DNA of 19,934 nt from contig CAKUXT010000009.1 in the NCBI GenBank assembly GCA_934700375.1, forward strand, positions 1 to 19,934, written 5' to 3'. The notes under the pieces are model-generated. The model was given only the letters and a program-made list of their open reading frames with translations. It did not search any database and was not told the origin of the DNA. The stretch comes from an uncultured Bacilli bacterium. Lineage in GTDB: Bacteria; Bacillota_I; Bacilli_A; RFN20; CAG-288. This document shows, piece by piece, positions 1 through 7,974 of the stretch (its first letter is position 1; each line of letters begins with the position of its first letter). Made by a program: the position numbers and the translations under genes.

Positions 1-229
1 GGATATCTTCGATCTGACCTATTTCTTATGCAAACAGGAAAAAGATCTTGATTCCATCGGTGCGTATTTATCTAAGTCCCCGCTTTTGAAAGCTTACTCC
101 GAATACGGGAAAAACAGCAAAAAGATGGAAGAATATCTTCACATCTGCGAAGAAGTCGATAAGAGCGAAAGAAAGCTGGACGAATTCCTCAGCAAGAAAA
201 AGAAGAGACAGGAAATCAGCGAAAAATAA
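1..229 (+). CDS. 3' end of an unrecognised gene (partial)
   Basis: An open frame runs from the left edge (first complete codon at base 2) to a TAA at 227-229, giving the last 75 residues of a protein whose start lies outside the window. The fragment is strongly charged and looks helical. It begins DIFDLTYFLCKQEKD, includes a Glu/Lys-rich middle, and ends with a lysine/arginine-rich tail (FLSKKKKRQEISEK). No signal sequence, metal motif or known domain is visible, and I do not recognise the family. Codon use resembles the neighbouring genes. About 65 bases after its stop a promoter for the next gene begins, and I see no convincing terminator hairpin between them. The coding call rests on the uninterrupted frame and the natural-looking composition. 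Confidence 0.65.
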   Translation, partial: DIFDLTYFLCKQEKDLDSIGAYLSKSPLLKAYSEYGKNSKKMEEYLHICEEVDKSERKLDEFLSKKKKRQEISEK

Positions 230-292
230 ACCATTCTTCTGCTCATTCATTGCTTGCTAGCGTTTTCATATGTTAGTATACATTTGTCTCTT

Positions 293-320
293 TTTAGAAA
301 ACAGAGATTGCCTTTATAAT
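293..320 (+). promoter_or_regulatory. Sigma-A-type promoter of the lipoprotein operon
   Basis: A perfect -10 TATAAT sits at 315-320. A weak -35 (TTTAGA, 293-298) lies 16 bases upstream. The leader then carries a strong Shine-Dalgarno (AAAGGGGG, 342-349) ahead of the ATG at 358. The -10 is convincing; the -35 is only 4 of 6 to consensus. Confidence 0.6.
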
Positions 321-357
321 AGCGTCCGTGTCAATTACAACAAAGGGGGAAACAACA

Positions 358-1965
358 ATGAAGAAAAAGATGATTCCGTTTCTGGTTTTAGCCAGTCTGC
401 TTGTCGGCTGTGGAGAAAATAAGCCGTCCAATTCGCCTTCCTCAGAAGAGATTAAAGCGACTGTTGCAGAAAAAGTCACCAGTGAAGCAACTGAAAATAT
501 CACAACAGATTCCATCATCAGCACTGAGAACAAGAGTGACACTCAGATAACGGAAACCATCCTTTCTATCAGCGAGGTCAAAAGAACAGAGGTCGGAAAA
601 GAAATCTATTCCAAGATGCAGGTCATCAGCAAAACTGCAGAAGGCTTCTATGGAAAAGATGAGACTGGATTCATCTTCGTCTATTTAGGAAAAGACGGCG
701 ACTTTTCTAACATCCAAGAAGGAAACCTCATCAAAGTCCATGGTTATTCCTCACTCTATAACTTCTCCCATCAGATTTCGCCTACAACCGACAGCAACGA
801 TGTCACACATCCTGTTGAAATCGAAAAGCTCGAAGAAAAAGAACTTTCACTCTCTTTCACACCCAAAACCATCGATGAGATGCTTGATACTGACAATGAA
901 GATGTTGATTTTTATGGAACACCTGTTTCCATCAAAGGACATCTCACTTATACTGGCTCTTACCAGACACCCTATAGCATCACAGCCGATGGAAATGAAA
1001 GCATCTCCATCGCCCGCGCCGCTATCGACAATCTCAATCTCCGTCCCTTGGAAGGCAAGCTTATCAGTCTTGAAGGCTTTGTCTATTGTTATCTCTCCAA
1101 TACCTATGTTGTCACTGCAAAAAGCGCAACTGCTTTAAGTGCAGCAGATATCAGCGACGAAGAAGCTGTCGCTTCTGCTTCCTATTATCTGAAGAATGTC
1201 ATCAACGGCAGCAAAACAGCAGATGACTTCACATTGATCAAAGAATACCTTGGTGCTACTATCACATATACCTCTTCCCATCCTGAAATCTTAGATGAAA
1301 ACGGTCATTATAACGCTCCTAAAGAAGGCACTGATGTCACATTCACGGCAACGATCACAAGAGGAAGCGTCAATGTTCAAGTGACCTTTGTCATCACAGC
1401 CTTGAAGCTTTCCGAAAAGAAAGTCGTCATCAGCGAAAGCTATACTTCAGGCGGAAACAGCAAAGCAATCTATAACAGCGACTTTATCGAGCTCTACAAT
1501 CAGACCAATGATCCGATTGATTTATCCACCTACTCCCTTCAAAACTCCTCTACTGGTGCAAAAAGCAAATTCACAGTTCATAAATTAAGAGGAACAATCG
1601 CTCCGCACGATTATTTCCTCATCAGAGGAAAAATCAAAACCACCTATGATCAGCCTGCATTAGAAGAATATGATCTTGCTCTTGATGCATTCGATCCTAG
1701 TGGCACAGATTATATTCTCGCTTTGGCTAATGACCAGGCACAGATCACCTACACTTATGATACAGTCCGCTCCACATTGACAAGCACCAATGTCATCGAT
1801 TTATTAGGTGCCGGAAAAGCAACCCTTTTCGAAGGTTCCGCTTCCTGCTCCATCAGCGACAACGCCAAATCCTTACAGCGCATCGATCCGACTATCGATA
1901 CCGATGACAATGTCGAAGACTTCAAAGTCGATACACCAACTCCTAGGAAATCAGCAGCTAAATGA
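358..1965 (+). CDS. Surface lipoprotein with OB-fold, Ig-like and lamin-tail domains
   Basis: This is a 535-residue predicted lipoprotein. A lysine n-region and hydrophobic stretch end in the lipobox LVGC, with Cys18 as the lipidation site, so it should be anchored on the outer face of the membrane. A Ser/Thr/Glu-rich linker (about 20-68) is followed by an OB-fold-like segment (about 70-155) and a second beta-rich, possibly OB-like segment (170-260). Next is an atrophied bacterial Ig-like domain (265-350, with the pattern ATITYTSSHPEIL...NG.Y.AP). The C-terminus is a lamin-tail domain (about 354-528, with VVISESYTSG and SDFIELYNQTNDPIDLSTYS). LTD and OB modules are familiar companions of secreted nucleases such as ExeM/Xds, but no nuclease catalytic motif is visible here. 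The ATG at 358 is chosen over an upstream in-frame GTG at 328 because it has the Shine-Dalgarno and begins a proper signal peptide. The stop overlaps the next start (ATGA). Nucleic-acid binding is inferred. Confidence 0.85.
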   Translation: MKKKMIPFLVLASLLVGCGENKPSNSPSSEEIKATVAEKVTSEATENITTDSIISTENKSDTQITETILSISEVKRTEVGKEIYSKMQVISKTAEGFYGKDETGFIFVYLGKDGDFSNIQEGNLIKVHGYSSLYNFSHQISPTTDSNDVTHPVEIEKLEEKELSLSFTPKTIDEMLDTDNEDVDFYGTPVSIKGHLTYTGSYQTPYSITADGNESISIARAAIDNLNLRPLEGKLISLEGFVYCYLSNTYVVTAKSATALSAADISDEEAVASASYYLKNVINGSKTADDFTLIKEYLGATITYTSSHPEILDENGHYNAPKEGTDVTFTATITRGSVNVQVTFVITALKLSEKKVVISESYTSGGNSKAIYNSDFIELYNQTNDPIDLSTYSLQNSSTGAKSKFTVHKLRGTIAPHDYFLIRGKIKTTYDQPALEEYDLALDAFDPSGTDYILALANDQAQITYTYDTVRSTLTSTNVIDLLGAGKATLFEGSASCSISDNAKSLQRIDPTIDTDDNVEDFKVDTPTPRKSAAK

Positions 1966-3179
1966 AAAAGTCTTTTGTCTTTGTTTCTTTCCTTCTCCTT
2001 CTAGCATCCTGTGGCAAATCCAAAACTTCATCGAATATCAAAACAGACAGTGTCACGCCGCCACAGCGCGAGACTGTTATCACAACTGAAAACAAAACTG
2101 AACCAACGACAACCGCACCTATAACAACAGAAGCACCTATAACAACAGAGGTTCCGGTTTCAGATCAGTTTTCAAGTGAATCTTCCTCGACTGACATCAT
2201 TATCAAAGAACATGATTTAGAACTTCACTTCCTTGAAATGAATGAATGCTATGGCGATTCGCTCATCATCAAAAAAGGAAATTTCGAAATCCTTGTCGAT
2301 GGCGGAGCACAGGCTGATGCCACCTATGTCAGAAAAGGTCTCAAACGCTTTGTCACAGACAGAGTCTTAGACATGGTGATTGTCTCTCATCCCCACGCTG
2401 ATCATACAGGCGGATTGAGCGATAGAAACACTTTCAGAGAAATAGACTCGGTTGGTACATTCATCGATTACGGATATCAATATGCTACACCGATGAATAA
2501 AGGCTATGAGTCAAATAGAGAAAAATATATCTCCAAAGGTGCTACCTACTATCCCGCCTATGATATATTCCATAAGAATGTCCACTCTCCTATCTTTGAT
2601 TTAGGAGATGATGTCACCCTTGAGGTGTTGGATACCGATCTTTATCTTCCTACGGATACCGTCATGAATTCTGGTTACAATCACAATGACTCTTCTGTCG
2701 CCTGCGTTCTGACTTACGGAGAGAACAAATTCTTCTTTGCCGGAGATCTAGAAGCGAAAGGCGAAAGAAATCTGATCAGCAAATATCCGAATCATTTCAC
2801 TGACTATCATGTCTCCATGAAGGCTTCCCATCATGGAAGCGAGTCTTCAAGCTGTAAAGAATTCTTAGAATACATCAAACCGGAAAACATCTTCATATCC
2901 GCTGCTGTCATAGAGGAGAATATGTCCTCTTCCGGTGTCAAGGTGCAACAGCATCCATATGTCTCCACACTGAAGAAATACAGCCAATATACTTCTTCCA
3001 TCTATTGGAACGGAACGATGGGAACGATCAATGCCTGTTTCGATAAAGAGAATATTGTTTCTGTCCATGGAGACGGTGCTACAAGAAACTATTACTACAA
3101 TGGTGTCAAGATGACATCCGAAGAAGAAAAAGACCTGCCATTTCCTGAGACAAAGTGGTATTCCACCTACGTAAAATGA
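1962..3179 (+). CDS. Secreted lipoprotein with ComEC-type metallo-beta-lactamase domain
   Basis: This 405-residue protein has a lipoprotein signal (lipobox LASC, Cys17), a Thr/Pro/Glu linker to about residue 82, then one metallo-beta-lactamase fold of the ComEC/hydrolase class (about 85-360). The full metal motif HPHADHTGG is at 143-151. Further expected elements are the strand ending LVDGG (111-115), GD at 261-262 and the SHHGSESSS block at 289-297. It contains no transmembrane channel, so it resembles the detached extracellular MBL domain of ComEC. Secretion plus an intact HxHxDH suggest an extracellular phosphodiesterase or nuclease, but the substrate is inferred. Its start overlaps the stop of the OB/LTD lipoprotein by four bases, with AGGA 13 bases upstream, so translation is probably coupled. 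A strong terminator follows. Confidence 0.88.
   Translation: MKKSFVFVSFLLLLASCGKSKTSSNIKTDSVTPPQRETVITTENKTEPTTTAPITTEAPITTEVPVSDQFSSESSSTDIIIKEHDLELHFLEMNECYGDSLIIKKGNFEILVDGGAQADATYVRKGLKRFVTDRVLDMVIVSHPHADHTGGLSDRNTFREIDSVGTFIDYGYQYATPMNKGYESNREKYISKGATYYPAYDIFHKNVHSPIFDLGDDVTLEVLDTDLYLPTDTVMNSGYNHNDSSVACVLTYGENKFFFAGDLEAKGERNLISKYPNHFTDYHVSMKASHHGSESSSCKEFLEYIKPENIFISAAVIEENMSSSGVKVQQHPYVSTLKKYSQYTSSIYWNGTMGTINACFDKENIVSVHGDGATRNYYYNGVKMTSEEEKDLPFPETKWYSTYVK
2115..2150 (+). repeat. Two tandem 18-bp units inside the MBL lipoprotein linker
   Basis: The unit GCACCTATAACAACAGAA occurs twice in direct succession with one difference at the last base. It encodes the repeated APITTE of the Thr/Pro linker between the lipid anchor and the catalytic domain. 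The in-frame unit size means copy number can change without frameshift. Confidence 0.8.
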
Positions 3180-3194
3180 TTCTTTGACAGATTC

Positions 3195-3237
3195 AGCCAA
3201 CTGTTGTTTGTTCTTTTCAAACGATTGTTGGCTTTTT
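3195..3237 (+). terminator. Intrinsic terminator of the lipoprotein operon
   Basis: The arms AGCCAAC (3195-3201) and GTTGGCT (3227-3233) pair. The stem continues inward through wobble pairs to GTTTG/CAAAC (3206-3210/3218-3222) around a short T-rich loop. A run of Ts follows at 3233-3237. It lies 16 bases after the MBL gene stop. Confidence 0.85.
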
Positions 3238-3292
3238 GTTTGTGACACTAAAACAAAGTTATAACAATCCATCATTTACCTTATCTTTGATG

Positions 3293-3321
3293 TTGTCCTA
3301 TAAAGATGAAATCTTTATAAT
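3293..3321 (+). promoter_or_regulatory. Promoter of the phosphohexomutase gene
   Basis: The -35 TTGTCC (3293-3298) and -10 TATAAT (3316-3321) are separated by an ideal 17 bases. The gene's Shine-Dalgarno AAGGAG (3339-3344) lies 7 bases before the ATG at 3352. Confidence 0.75.
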
Positions 3322-3351
3322 ATTCGTATGTGTTAAACAAGGAGAAACCCT

Positions 3352-5097
3352 ATGGATTACAAAATCAAAATGCAAGAATGGTTAGACAGCGATTTAGTCT
3401 CTGAAGAAGACAAAAAACAGATCCGTCTTGCCAATGAAGATACGCAGAAAGAGATGTTCTCCACTTATATTCATTTCGGAACCGCAGGCATGAGAGCTCT
3501 TCTCGGCCCTGGAACATCAAGACTCAACCTCATCACAGTCAGAAAAGCAGCTATCGGCTTAGCTAATTTCCTTTTGGCTACCTATAAGGATGAAGCAAAA
3601 GAAAGAGGCATCGCCATCTCTTTTGACAACAGACATTATTCAAGAGAATTCCGTGATCTTTCCGCTAAGATCTTCAATGAGATGGGAATCCCGGTCTTCA
3701 CTTTCCGCGATCCGCATCCGACTCCGGAACTTTCCTATACTGTCCGTAAGCTTCACTGCATCGCCGGTGTCATGATCACAGCCAGCCACAACAACAGAGA
3801 ATACAACGGATACAAGATCTATGACCAGAAAGGCTGCCAGGCAGTCTATGACTTCATCGATGGCATCATCAAGACCATCAATGAACTTCCCGATGAACTC
3901 CATGTCGATTATCAGAAAGTCGATGAGAAAGACTTTGCAAAGACAACCTTCCTCGATGATGACGATCAGTTTGACATCGATTTTGTCAACAAAGAGCTGA
4001 CCACTTCTTTATACAAAGACTATTTCAAAGGCGAGAGACTGACAAAGATCGTCTTCACTCCTCAGTGCGGATGCGACTGCAAGGTCGGTCCGATGGCATT
4101 AAGAGGCGCAGGATACACAGTTGAAACCGTTCCTGGGCAGGACTATTTCGATCCCGATTTCACCAATACCAAGAATCCGAACCCTGAAACAGATGATGCC
4201 TATGCTTTGGCCTTCGAGCACTTGAAGGAACTCAACAAAGAAGGAAACAAGTTCAATCTTGTCATCTGCACCGATCCTGACGCCGATCGTTGCGGCATCG
4301 CCTTCCTCAACAGCAAAGGCAAAATCCAGCGCTTCACCGGCAATCAGACAGGCGCACTTCTTATCGACTTTGTCCTTTCCACCATGCAGAGAAGAGGAAC
4401 TCTTCCCAACAATGGTGTCATCTGCAACACCTTCGTCACCGGCGGACAGGGTGCCAAAGTCGCTTCCTTATTCAATGTCAAAGTCAGAACGACTGCCACT
4501 GGTTTCAAATACATCGGCAACATGGCTGATCAGATTGAAGAGAGCGGAGAAAAATATCTCTTCGGCTATGAAGAATCCTACGGATATCTTCTTGCCGACT
4601 TCATCCGTGACAAGGATTCTCTCCAGAGCATTGTCGCCATTGCAGATCTTTGCGAATACTACCTCAGACAAGGCAAGACACTCGATCTGGCACTGAAAGA
4701 CCTCGACAGAAAGACAGGCCACTACTTCAACACTCAGGTCTGTGTCATGTTCTCCGGAGCCGATTGCTTAGCCAGAATGAACGCTGAAGTCAACAACCTC
4801 AGAAAGAACCCGTTCTCCACTTTAGGCGGAATCAAAGTCAAGACCTTATCCGATTATCAGGACAGAAAAGTCATCCATATGGATACCAATACCACAGAAG
4901 AGATGAATCTTCCTGATATCGATAAGACAAACTGCCTGCGCTTTGATTTTGAAAACGGTGGCTTCTTGGCCATCCGTCCTTCCGGAACCGAACCGAAAGT
5001 CAAATTCTATATTGAGACAGTCGGCATGGATGACGAGGAAGGAAACAAGTTTGCGATGAAGCAGGCTGATGAGCTGAAGAAGATCATGGGCTTATAA
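3352..5097 (+). CDS. pgcA: Phosphoglucomutase / phosphomannomutase (PgcA type)
   Basis: This 581-residue alpha-D-phosphohexomutase interconverts hexose 1- and 6-phosphates in the cytosol. It would supply glucose 1-phosphate for UDP-glucose, glycogen, lipoteichoic acid anchors and surface sugars. All four family signatures are present in order: the phosphoserine loop TASHNNREYNGY with catalytic Ser145, the metal loop DPDADR (308-313), the sugar-specificity loop GYEESYGYL (405-413), and the phosphate-binding loop RPSGTEPK (from about 542). Length is that of the Firmicutes PgcA/YhxB group. The ATG is set by AAGGAG 7 bases upstream. The gene stands alone, with its own promoter and a shared bidirectional terminator downstream. 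Closely related enzymes act on pentose or mannose phosphates, so substrate preference is not settled by sequence alone. Confidence 0.93.
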   Translation: MDYKIKMQEWLDSDLVSEEDKKQIRLANEDTQKEMFSTYIHFGTAGMRALLGPGTSRLNLITVRKAAIGLANFLLATYKDEAKERGIAISFDNRHYSREFRDLSAKIFNEMGIPVFTFRDPHPTPELSYTVRKLHCIAGVMITASHNNREYNGYKIYDQKGCQAVYDFIDGIIKTINELPDELHVDYQKVDEKDFAKTTFLDDDDQFDIDFVNKELTTSLYKDYFKGERLTKIVFTPQCGCDCKVGPMALRGAGYTVETVPGQDYFDPDFTNTKNPNPETDDAYALAFEHLKELNKEGNKFNLVICTDPDADRCGIAFLNSKGKIQRFTGNQTGALLIDFVLSTMQRRGTLPNNGVICNTFVTGGQGAKVASLFNVKVRTTATGFKYIGNMADQIEESGEKYLFGYEESYGYLLADFIRDKDSLQSIVAIADLCEYYLRQGKTLDLALKDLDRKTGHYFNTQVCVMFSGADCLARMNAEVNNLRKNPFSTLGGIKVKTLSDYQDRKVIHMDTNTTEEMNLPDIDKTNCLRFDFENGGFLAIRPSGTEPKVKFYIETVGMDDEEGNKFAMKQADELKKIMGL

Positions 5098-5102
5098 AAA
5101 TA

Positions 5103-5129
5103 GGGTTGCAGCCAAATCAGCTGCAACCC
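5103..5129. terminator. Bidirectional terminator between convergent genes
   Basis: A perfect 10-bp stem (GGGTTGCAGC with GCTGCAACCC) closes a 7-base loop. It is flanked by an A-rich tract on the left (TATAAAAATA) and a T-rich tract on the right (ATTTATTTT). It therefore gives a U-tract in both directions and serves both the plus-strand mutase and the minus-strand HAD gene. Confidence 0.9.
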
Positions 5130-5131
5130 AT

Positions 5132-5947
5132 TTATTTTCCTTCGAAGAACGCCTTCAATGTCAGATAGATTCCTTCGTGATTGTTATCGTCTAAGGTGAT
5201 GTTATGAACGATTTCCTTCAAATGCGGACTTGCGTTTTTCATCGCATAAGGAACACCGGCAGTCGAGAGCATCTCAACATCATTCTCAGCATCGCCGAAT
5301 GCGATCGTATGAATACGATCGATATGATAATAATTCTGAAGCTGTGAGATTCCGCTCGCTTTGTTTCTCTTCAAAGAACCGAATTCCGCAATCTTATCAG
5401 TTTCATACCAATGTCTAAGGAAGAGAGATGCATCAGAAAGCGGAGTGTGATTGACTTTGTCCTCATAGCCTTCCTTGACCTGGAAGACAAAAGCATAGAC
5501 ATCTTCATCAAGAGTCTTTTCTAATGGTCCATAGACCAATTCCATCCCTTCATGATTGAACATGCGGTTGAATTCTTCGTCATGGTCTGTGTAATAGACT
5601 TTTGTTTCGCTTTCAGCAAAGCAATGCACAATCTCTCCATCCTTGAAATGAGAAAGGAAACTGAGAATTTCTTCCTTGCTGTAATACTCATCATAACGAA
5701 CAAACGAGCTATCGTTGGGATCATAGACACAGGCTCCGTTATAGGAGACAAACGGGCCCTTAAGACCTAATTCTTCATAATACGGCAGGATTGCTCTTGG
5801 CGGACGACCGCTAGCAAGGGCGACGACATTTCCGTCTCTCATCAGCTCCTTCAGATAGGAAGCTGTCTTCTCCATGATATTTTTCTTGTCATCAAGGAGG
5901 GTACCGTCCAAATCGCAGACGATTAAAAATTTCTGTTTGTTATTCAT
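5132..5947 (-). CDS. Cof-type HAD-IIB family sugar-phosphate phosphatase
   Basis: This is a 271-residue cytosolic HAD phosphatase. Motif I is DLDGTLLDD (Asp12 nucleophile, Asp14 acid/base). Motif II is the Ser of LASGRPP (Ser46). The motif III lysine lies in the KRNKASGI segment (about 193-200). Motif IV is GDAENDVEM (Asp219, Asp223). The region between motifs II and III forms the C2-type cap of the Cof/YbiV/YwpJ group. Members dephosphorylate sugar phosphates, phosphoglycolate or FMN-like compounds, and the substrate cannot be named from sequence. It converges on the phosphohexomutase and is divergent from the EndA gene. No proper Shine-Dalgarno precedes the ATG; instead an extended -10 lies 6 bases upstream, so the transcript may be leaderless. 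No alternative in-frame ATG fits, because the first beta-strand (FLIVCDLDG) begins at residue 7. Confidence 0.9.
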   Translation of the reverse strand: MNNKQKFLIVCDLDGTLLDDKKNIMEKTASYLKELMRDGNVVALASGRPPRAILPYYEELGLKGPFVSYNGACVYDPNDSSFVRYDEYYSKEEILSFLSHFKDGEIVHCFAESETKVYYTDHDEEFNRMFNHEGMELVYGPLEKTLDEDVYAFVFQVKEGYEDKVNHTPLSDASLFLRHWYETDKIAEFGSLKRNKASGISQLQNYYHIDRIHTIAFGDAENDVEMLSTAGVPYAMKNASPHLKEIVHNITLDDNNHEGIYLTLKAFFEGK

Positions 5948-5953
5948 ACTTCA

Positions 5954-5962
5954 ATTGTAACA
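5954..5962 (-). promoter_or_regulatory. Extended -10 promoter directly abutting the HAD gene start
   Basis: On the minus strand the sequence reads TGT TACAAT, an extended -10 with a TGn element. Only six bases separate it from the ATG at 5947. No good -35 or Shine-Dalgarno is visible. Transcription would start at or near the start codon. Confidence 0.4.
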
Positions 5963-5997
5963 AAAAGAAAACAAGTTTTCTTTATAAAGTGCTTTCG

Positions 5998-6027
5998 TTT
6001 ACAATATTAACGTACAACAATTACAAT
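5998..6027 (+). promoter_or_regulatory. Promoter of the EndA-family nuclease gene
   Basis: The -35 TTTACA (5998-6003, 5 of 6 to consensus) and -10 TACAAT (6022-6027) are separated by 18 bases. A clear Shine-Dalgarno AAAGGAG (6046-6052) precedes the ATG at 6059. It faces away from the HAD promoter in the same 111-base intergenic space. Confidence 0.6.
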
Positions 6028-6058
6028 TTCTACATCCAATGATACAAAGGAGAACACT

Positions 6059-7972
6059 ATGAAATCCTATAAAACATTATCTCTTCTGTTTCTTCCGCTT
6101 CTTTTAGGCTCCTTCAGAAATGAAAAGCCCATCTTAAACGCAGCAAAGAAAGAATTTGACGGAAGAGCTTATGATAGTTCCTTAATGATGGACTTCACTG
6201 ACAGCAGTGAAGGCGAGATCAAGAAGTACTATGATTATTCCACGATGATCACCAAAAAAGGAGATGATCTGAAGAAATATCTCTATGACATCATCAGTCA
6301 GGACAACTACTTCATCTCCTATGGTTCCTCCACCACTTCCGGAGTCGGCATGTGGTATGAGATCACCGACAGAAACTGGGATATCTCTAATAGCATCGAT
6401 CCATCCACATTCCTCTTCAATCAGGAGAACCCAGAAGACTATTATTTAGTCAACTACTACTTTGAAAACACTGCCAATTACGATAAGACAAAAGCGACAA
6501 ACAACACCGTCAACTCCACCGCACTGAAGGTAATAGATGGTGCAACAAAGGTCGACTATGTCAACAAGACCAAACCAAAAGGCGTATCAACAGACAAAGA
6601 GCATCTTTGGGCCAAGAATCACGGATTCAAAGTCGTAACCAGTGGAAAAGACACCTTTGAAAACGGAGCACCGACTGACTTGCATCACCTTGTAGCCGCT
6701 GATGGAAACACCAATTCAGCCGGTCACAACGACAACTTCTTCGGCGAAGTCGCTGATAAGAGCACGGCAAAGGCCATCTATTCCTATTACGCAGACGGAA
6801 CGACCGGTCTTTCCGGATACAGAGGAAAAGACAAGAACGGCAACACCGTCTTTGAACCGACAGATGAATGGAAAGGAGATATCGCAAGATCGCTCCTTTA
6901 CATGGTCACACGTTACAGCAAAGACAACGGAGACAAACAGACACAGGCTGAGCCTTATCTTGTCTTCGATGACAACGGAAGCTACAAGGATGAATCAGAG
7001 AGCGGAAAATACGACAGAAGTAAATTCCACGGCTATCATCCTAATCTCTCCACCTATCTGAAATGGAACAAAGAAGATCCTGTCTCCAAATACGAATATC
7101 ATCGAAACAATATCATCTATAAGAACGTTCAGAAAAACAGGAATCCGTTTATCGATTTTCCTTCTTTGGCAGACTGGGTCTTTGCAACAACGACAGAGAG
7201 TGAGCCTGCTATCGCCGTTCCTGTCGAAGACAACCCCTTTGCAATCATCGACTTCTCATCCTTGAAAAGCAAATATCAGCTTCACGTCGAAGACAAAGTC
7301 ACCTTCGATCTCAGTTTCGGAAGCATATCCGACTTGAAAGTCGACTATGATGATTCCTTCTTGACGATGGCAAATGACAAGAAGTCCTTCACAGCCAAGA
7401 AGGCAGGAACGACTTCAATCACTTACTCTTATACGGATAAAGAAGGAAAAGAAGTCTCTCATTCGACAACGCTTGAAATCAAAGACAAGATCATTCTCTT
7501 ATCCGTAAAACCGGACACTGGTGTAGTCGATCACATGGACTTGGTCACTGGTCAGGAATACACGTTCGAACTCGGTTTCAAAAGCACTGATGCCTTCTTC
7601 CCGGATGAAAAAATCATCTATTCAACCGATGATCCTACGATCATCTCTGTCAATGATTCTGGAAAAGTGACCGCCTTGAAGAGCGGTGAATGCACACTCT
7701 TTATCATCATCAAGAGCGATAAGGGTGAAAAGAATCTTCTGACTGTCAAAGTCAAAGTCACGCTATCTGAAGAAGAGCAGAAAAAGAGAATGATCTATAT
7801 CATCATCATCGCTATAGCAGCTCTACTTCTTGTCATCATCTTCTTGATCTTTGCAGGACTGATTAAGAAAACAAACAAAAAATCTTCAGTCAAAGACTAT
7901 ACGAAAGTCTATAATAAAAAGAGCACCAAGAAGAAAAACTCTTCCGGTACTAAGAAAAAAACGAGGAAATGA
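6059..7972 (+). CDS. Membrane-anchored endonuclease I (EndA/NucM) with two Ig-like domains
   Basis: This 637-residue exported nuclease starts with a signal peptide or N-terminal hydrophobic segment (about 5-18). The endonuclease I domain (about 55-375) carries the family marks in order: EHLWAKN (181-187), DLHHLVAADGNTNS (207-220, with the catalytic His pair 209-210), VFEPTDEWKGDIARSLLYM (264-282), and DPVSKYEYHRNN and NRNPFID near 340-366. Two Ig-like (Big_2-type) domains follow at about 400-476 and 480-568; the second has the pattern SVNDSGKVTALKSGECTL. A single transmembrane helix (about 578-602) precedes a very basic lysine-rich tail. The catalytic part should therefore be displayed outside the cell on an Ig stalk. 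Family members are Mg-dependent non-specific DNases/RNases. The stop overlaps a possible start of the next gene. Typical secreted EndA proteins are much shorter, so the stalk and anchor are the unusual parts. Confidence 0.9.
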   Translation: MKSYKTLSLLFLPLLLGSFRNEKPILNAAKKEFDGRAYDSSLMMDFTDSSEGEIKKYYDYSTMITKKGDDLKKYLYDIISQDNYFISYGSSTTSGVGMWYEITDRNWDISNSIDPSTFLFNQENPEDYYLVNYYFENTANYDKTKATNNTVNSTALKVIDGATKVDYVNKTKPKGVSTDKEHLWAKNHGFKVVTSGKDTFENGAPTDLHHLVAADGNTNSAGHNDNFFGEVADKSTAKAIYSYYADGTTGLSGYRGKDKNGNTVFEPTDEWKGDIARSLLYMVTRYSKDNGDKQTQAEPYLVFDDNGSYKDESESGKYDRSKFHGYHPNLSTYLKWNKEDPVSKYEYHRNNIIYKNVQKNRNPFIDFPSLADWVFATTTESEPAIAVPVEDNPFAIIDFSSLKSKYQLHVEDKVTFDLSFGSISDLKVDYDDSFLTMANDKKSFTAKKAGTTSITYSYTDKEGKEVSHSTTLEIKDKIILLSVKPDTGVVDHMDLVTGQEYTFELGFKSTDAFFPDEKIIYSTDDPTIISVNDSGKVTALKSGECTLFIIIKSDKGEKNLLTVKVKVTLSEEEQKKRMIYIIIIAIAALLLVIIFLIFAGLIKKTNKKSSVKDYTKVYNKKSTKKKNSSGTKKKTRK

Positions 7973-7974
7973 CA

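Noticed and set aside
328..357. An upstream GTG start that would add ten residues to the LTD lipoprotein
   Set aside because: It would sit only 7 bases after the -10 box with no SD, and it would spoil the lipoprotein signal that begins at 358.
1962..3179. Calling the MBL lipoprotein comEC
   Set aside because: It has no competence transmembrane domain, carries a lipobox, and has HPHADH rather than the HPDxDH of the true ComEC at 16494-18512.
3321..3328. TATTCGTA, the reverse complement of the streptococcal competence (SigX) box TACGAATA, upstream of the phosphohexomutase gene
   Set aside because: It points away from the gene into the antisense of the MBL lipoprotein, overlaps the sigma-A -10, and does not recur upstream of comEA or the nuclease genes, so chance is the best explanation.
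7969..7974. ATG at 7969 as the start of the small protein after the nuclease
   Set aside because: GAGG is only 2 bases away from it, too close for initiation; the ATG at 7975 has an 8-base spacing. It remains possible as a coupled restart.
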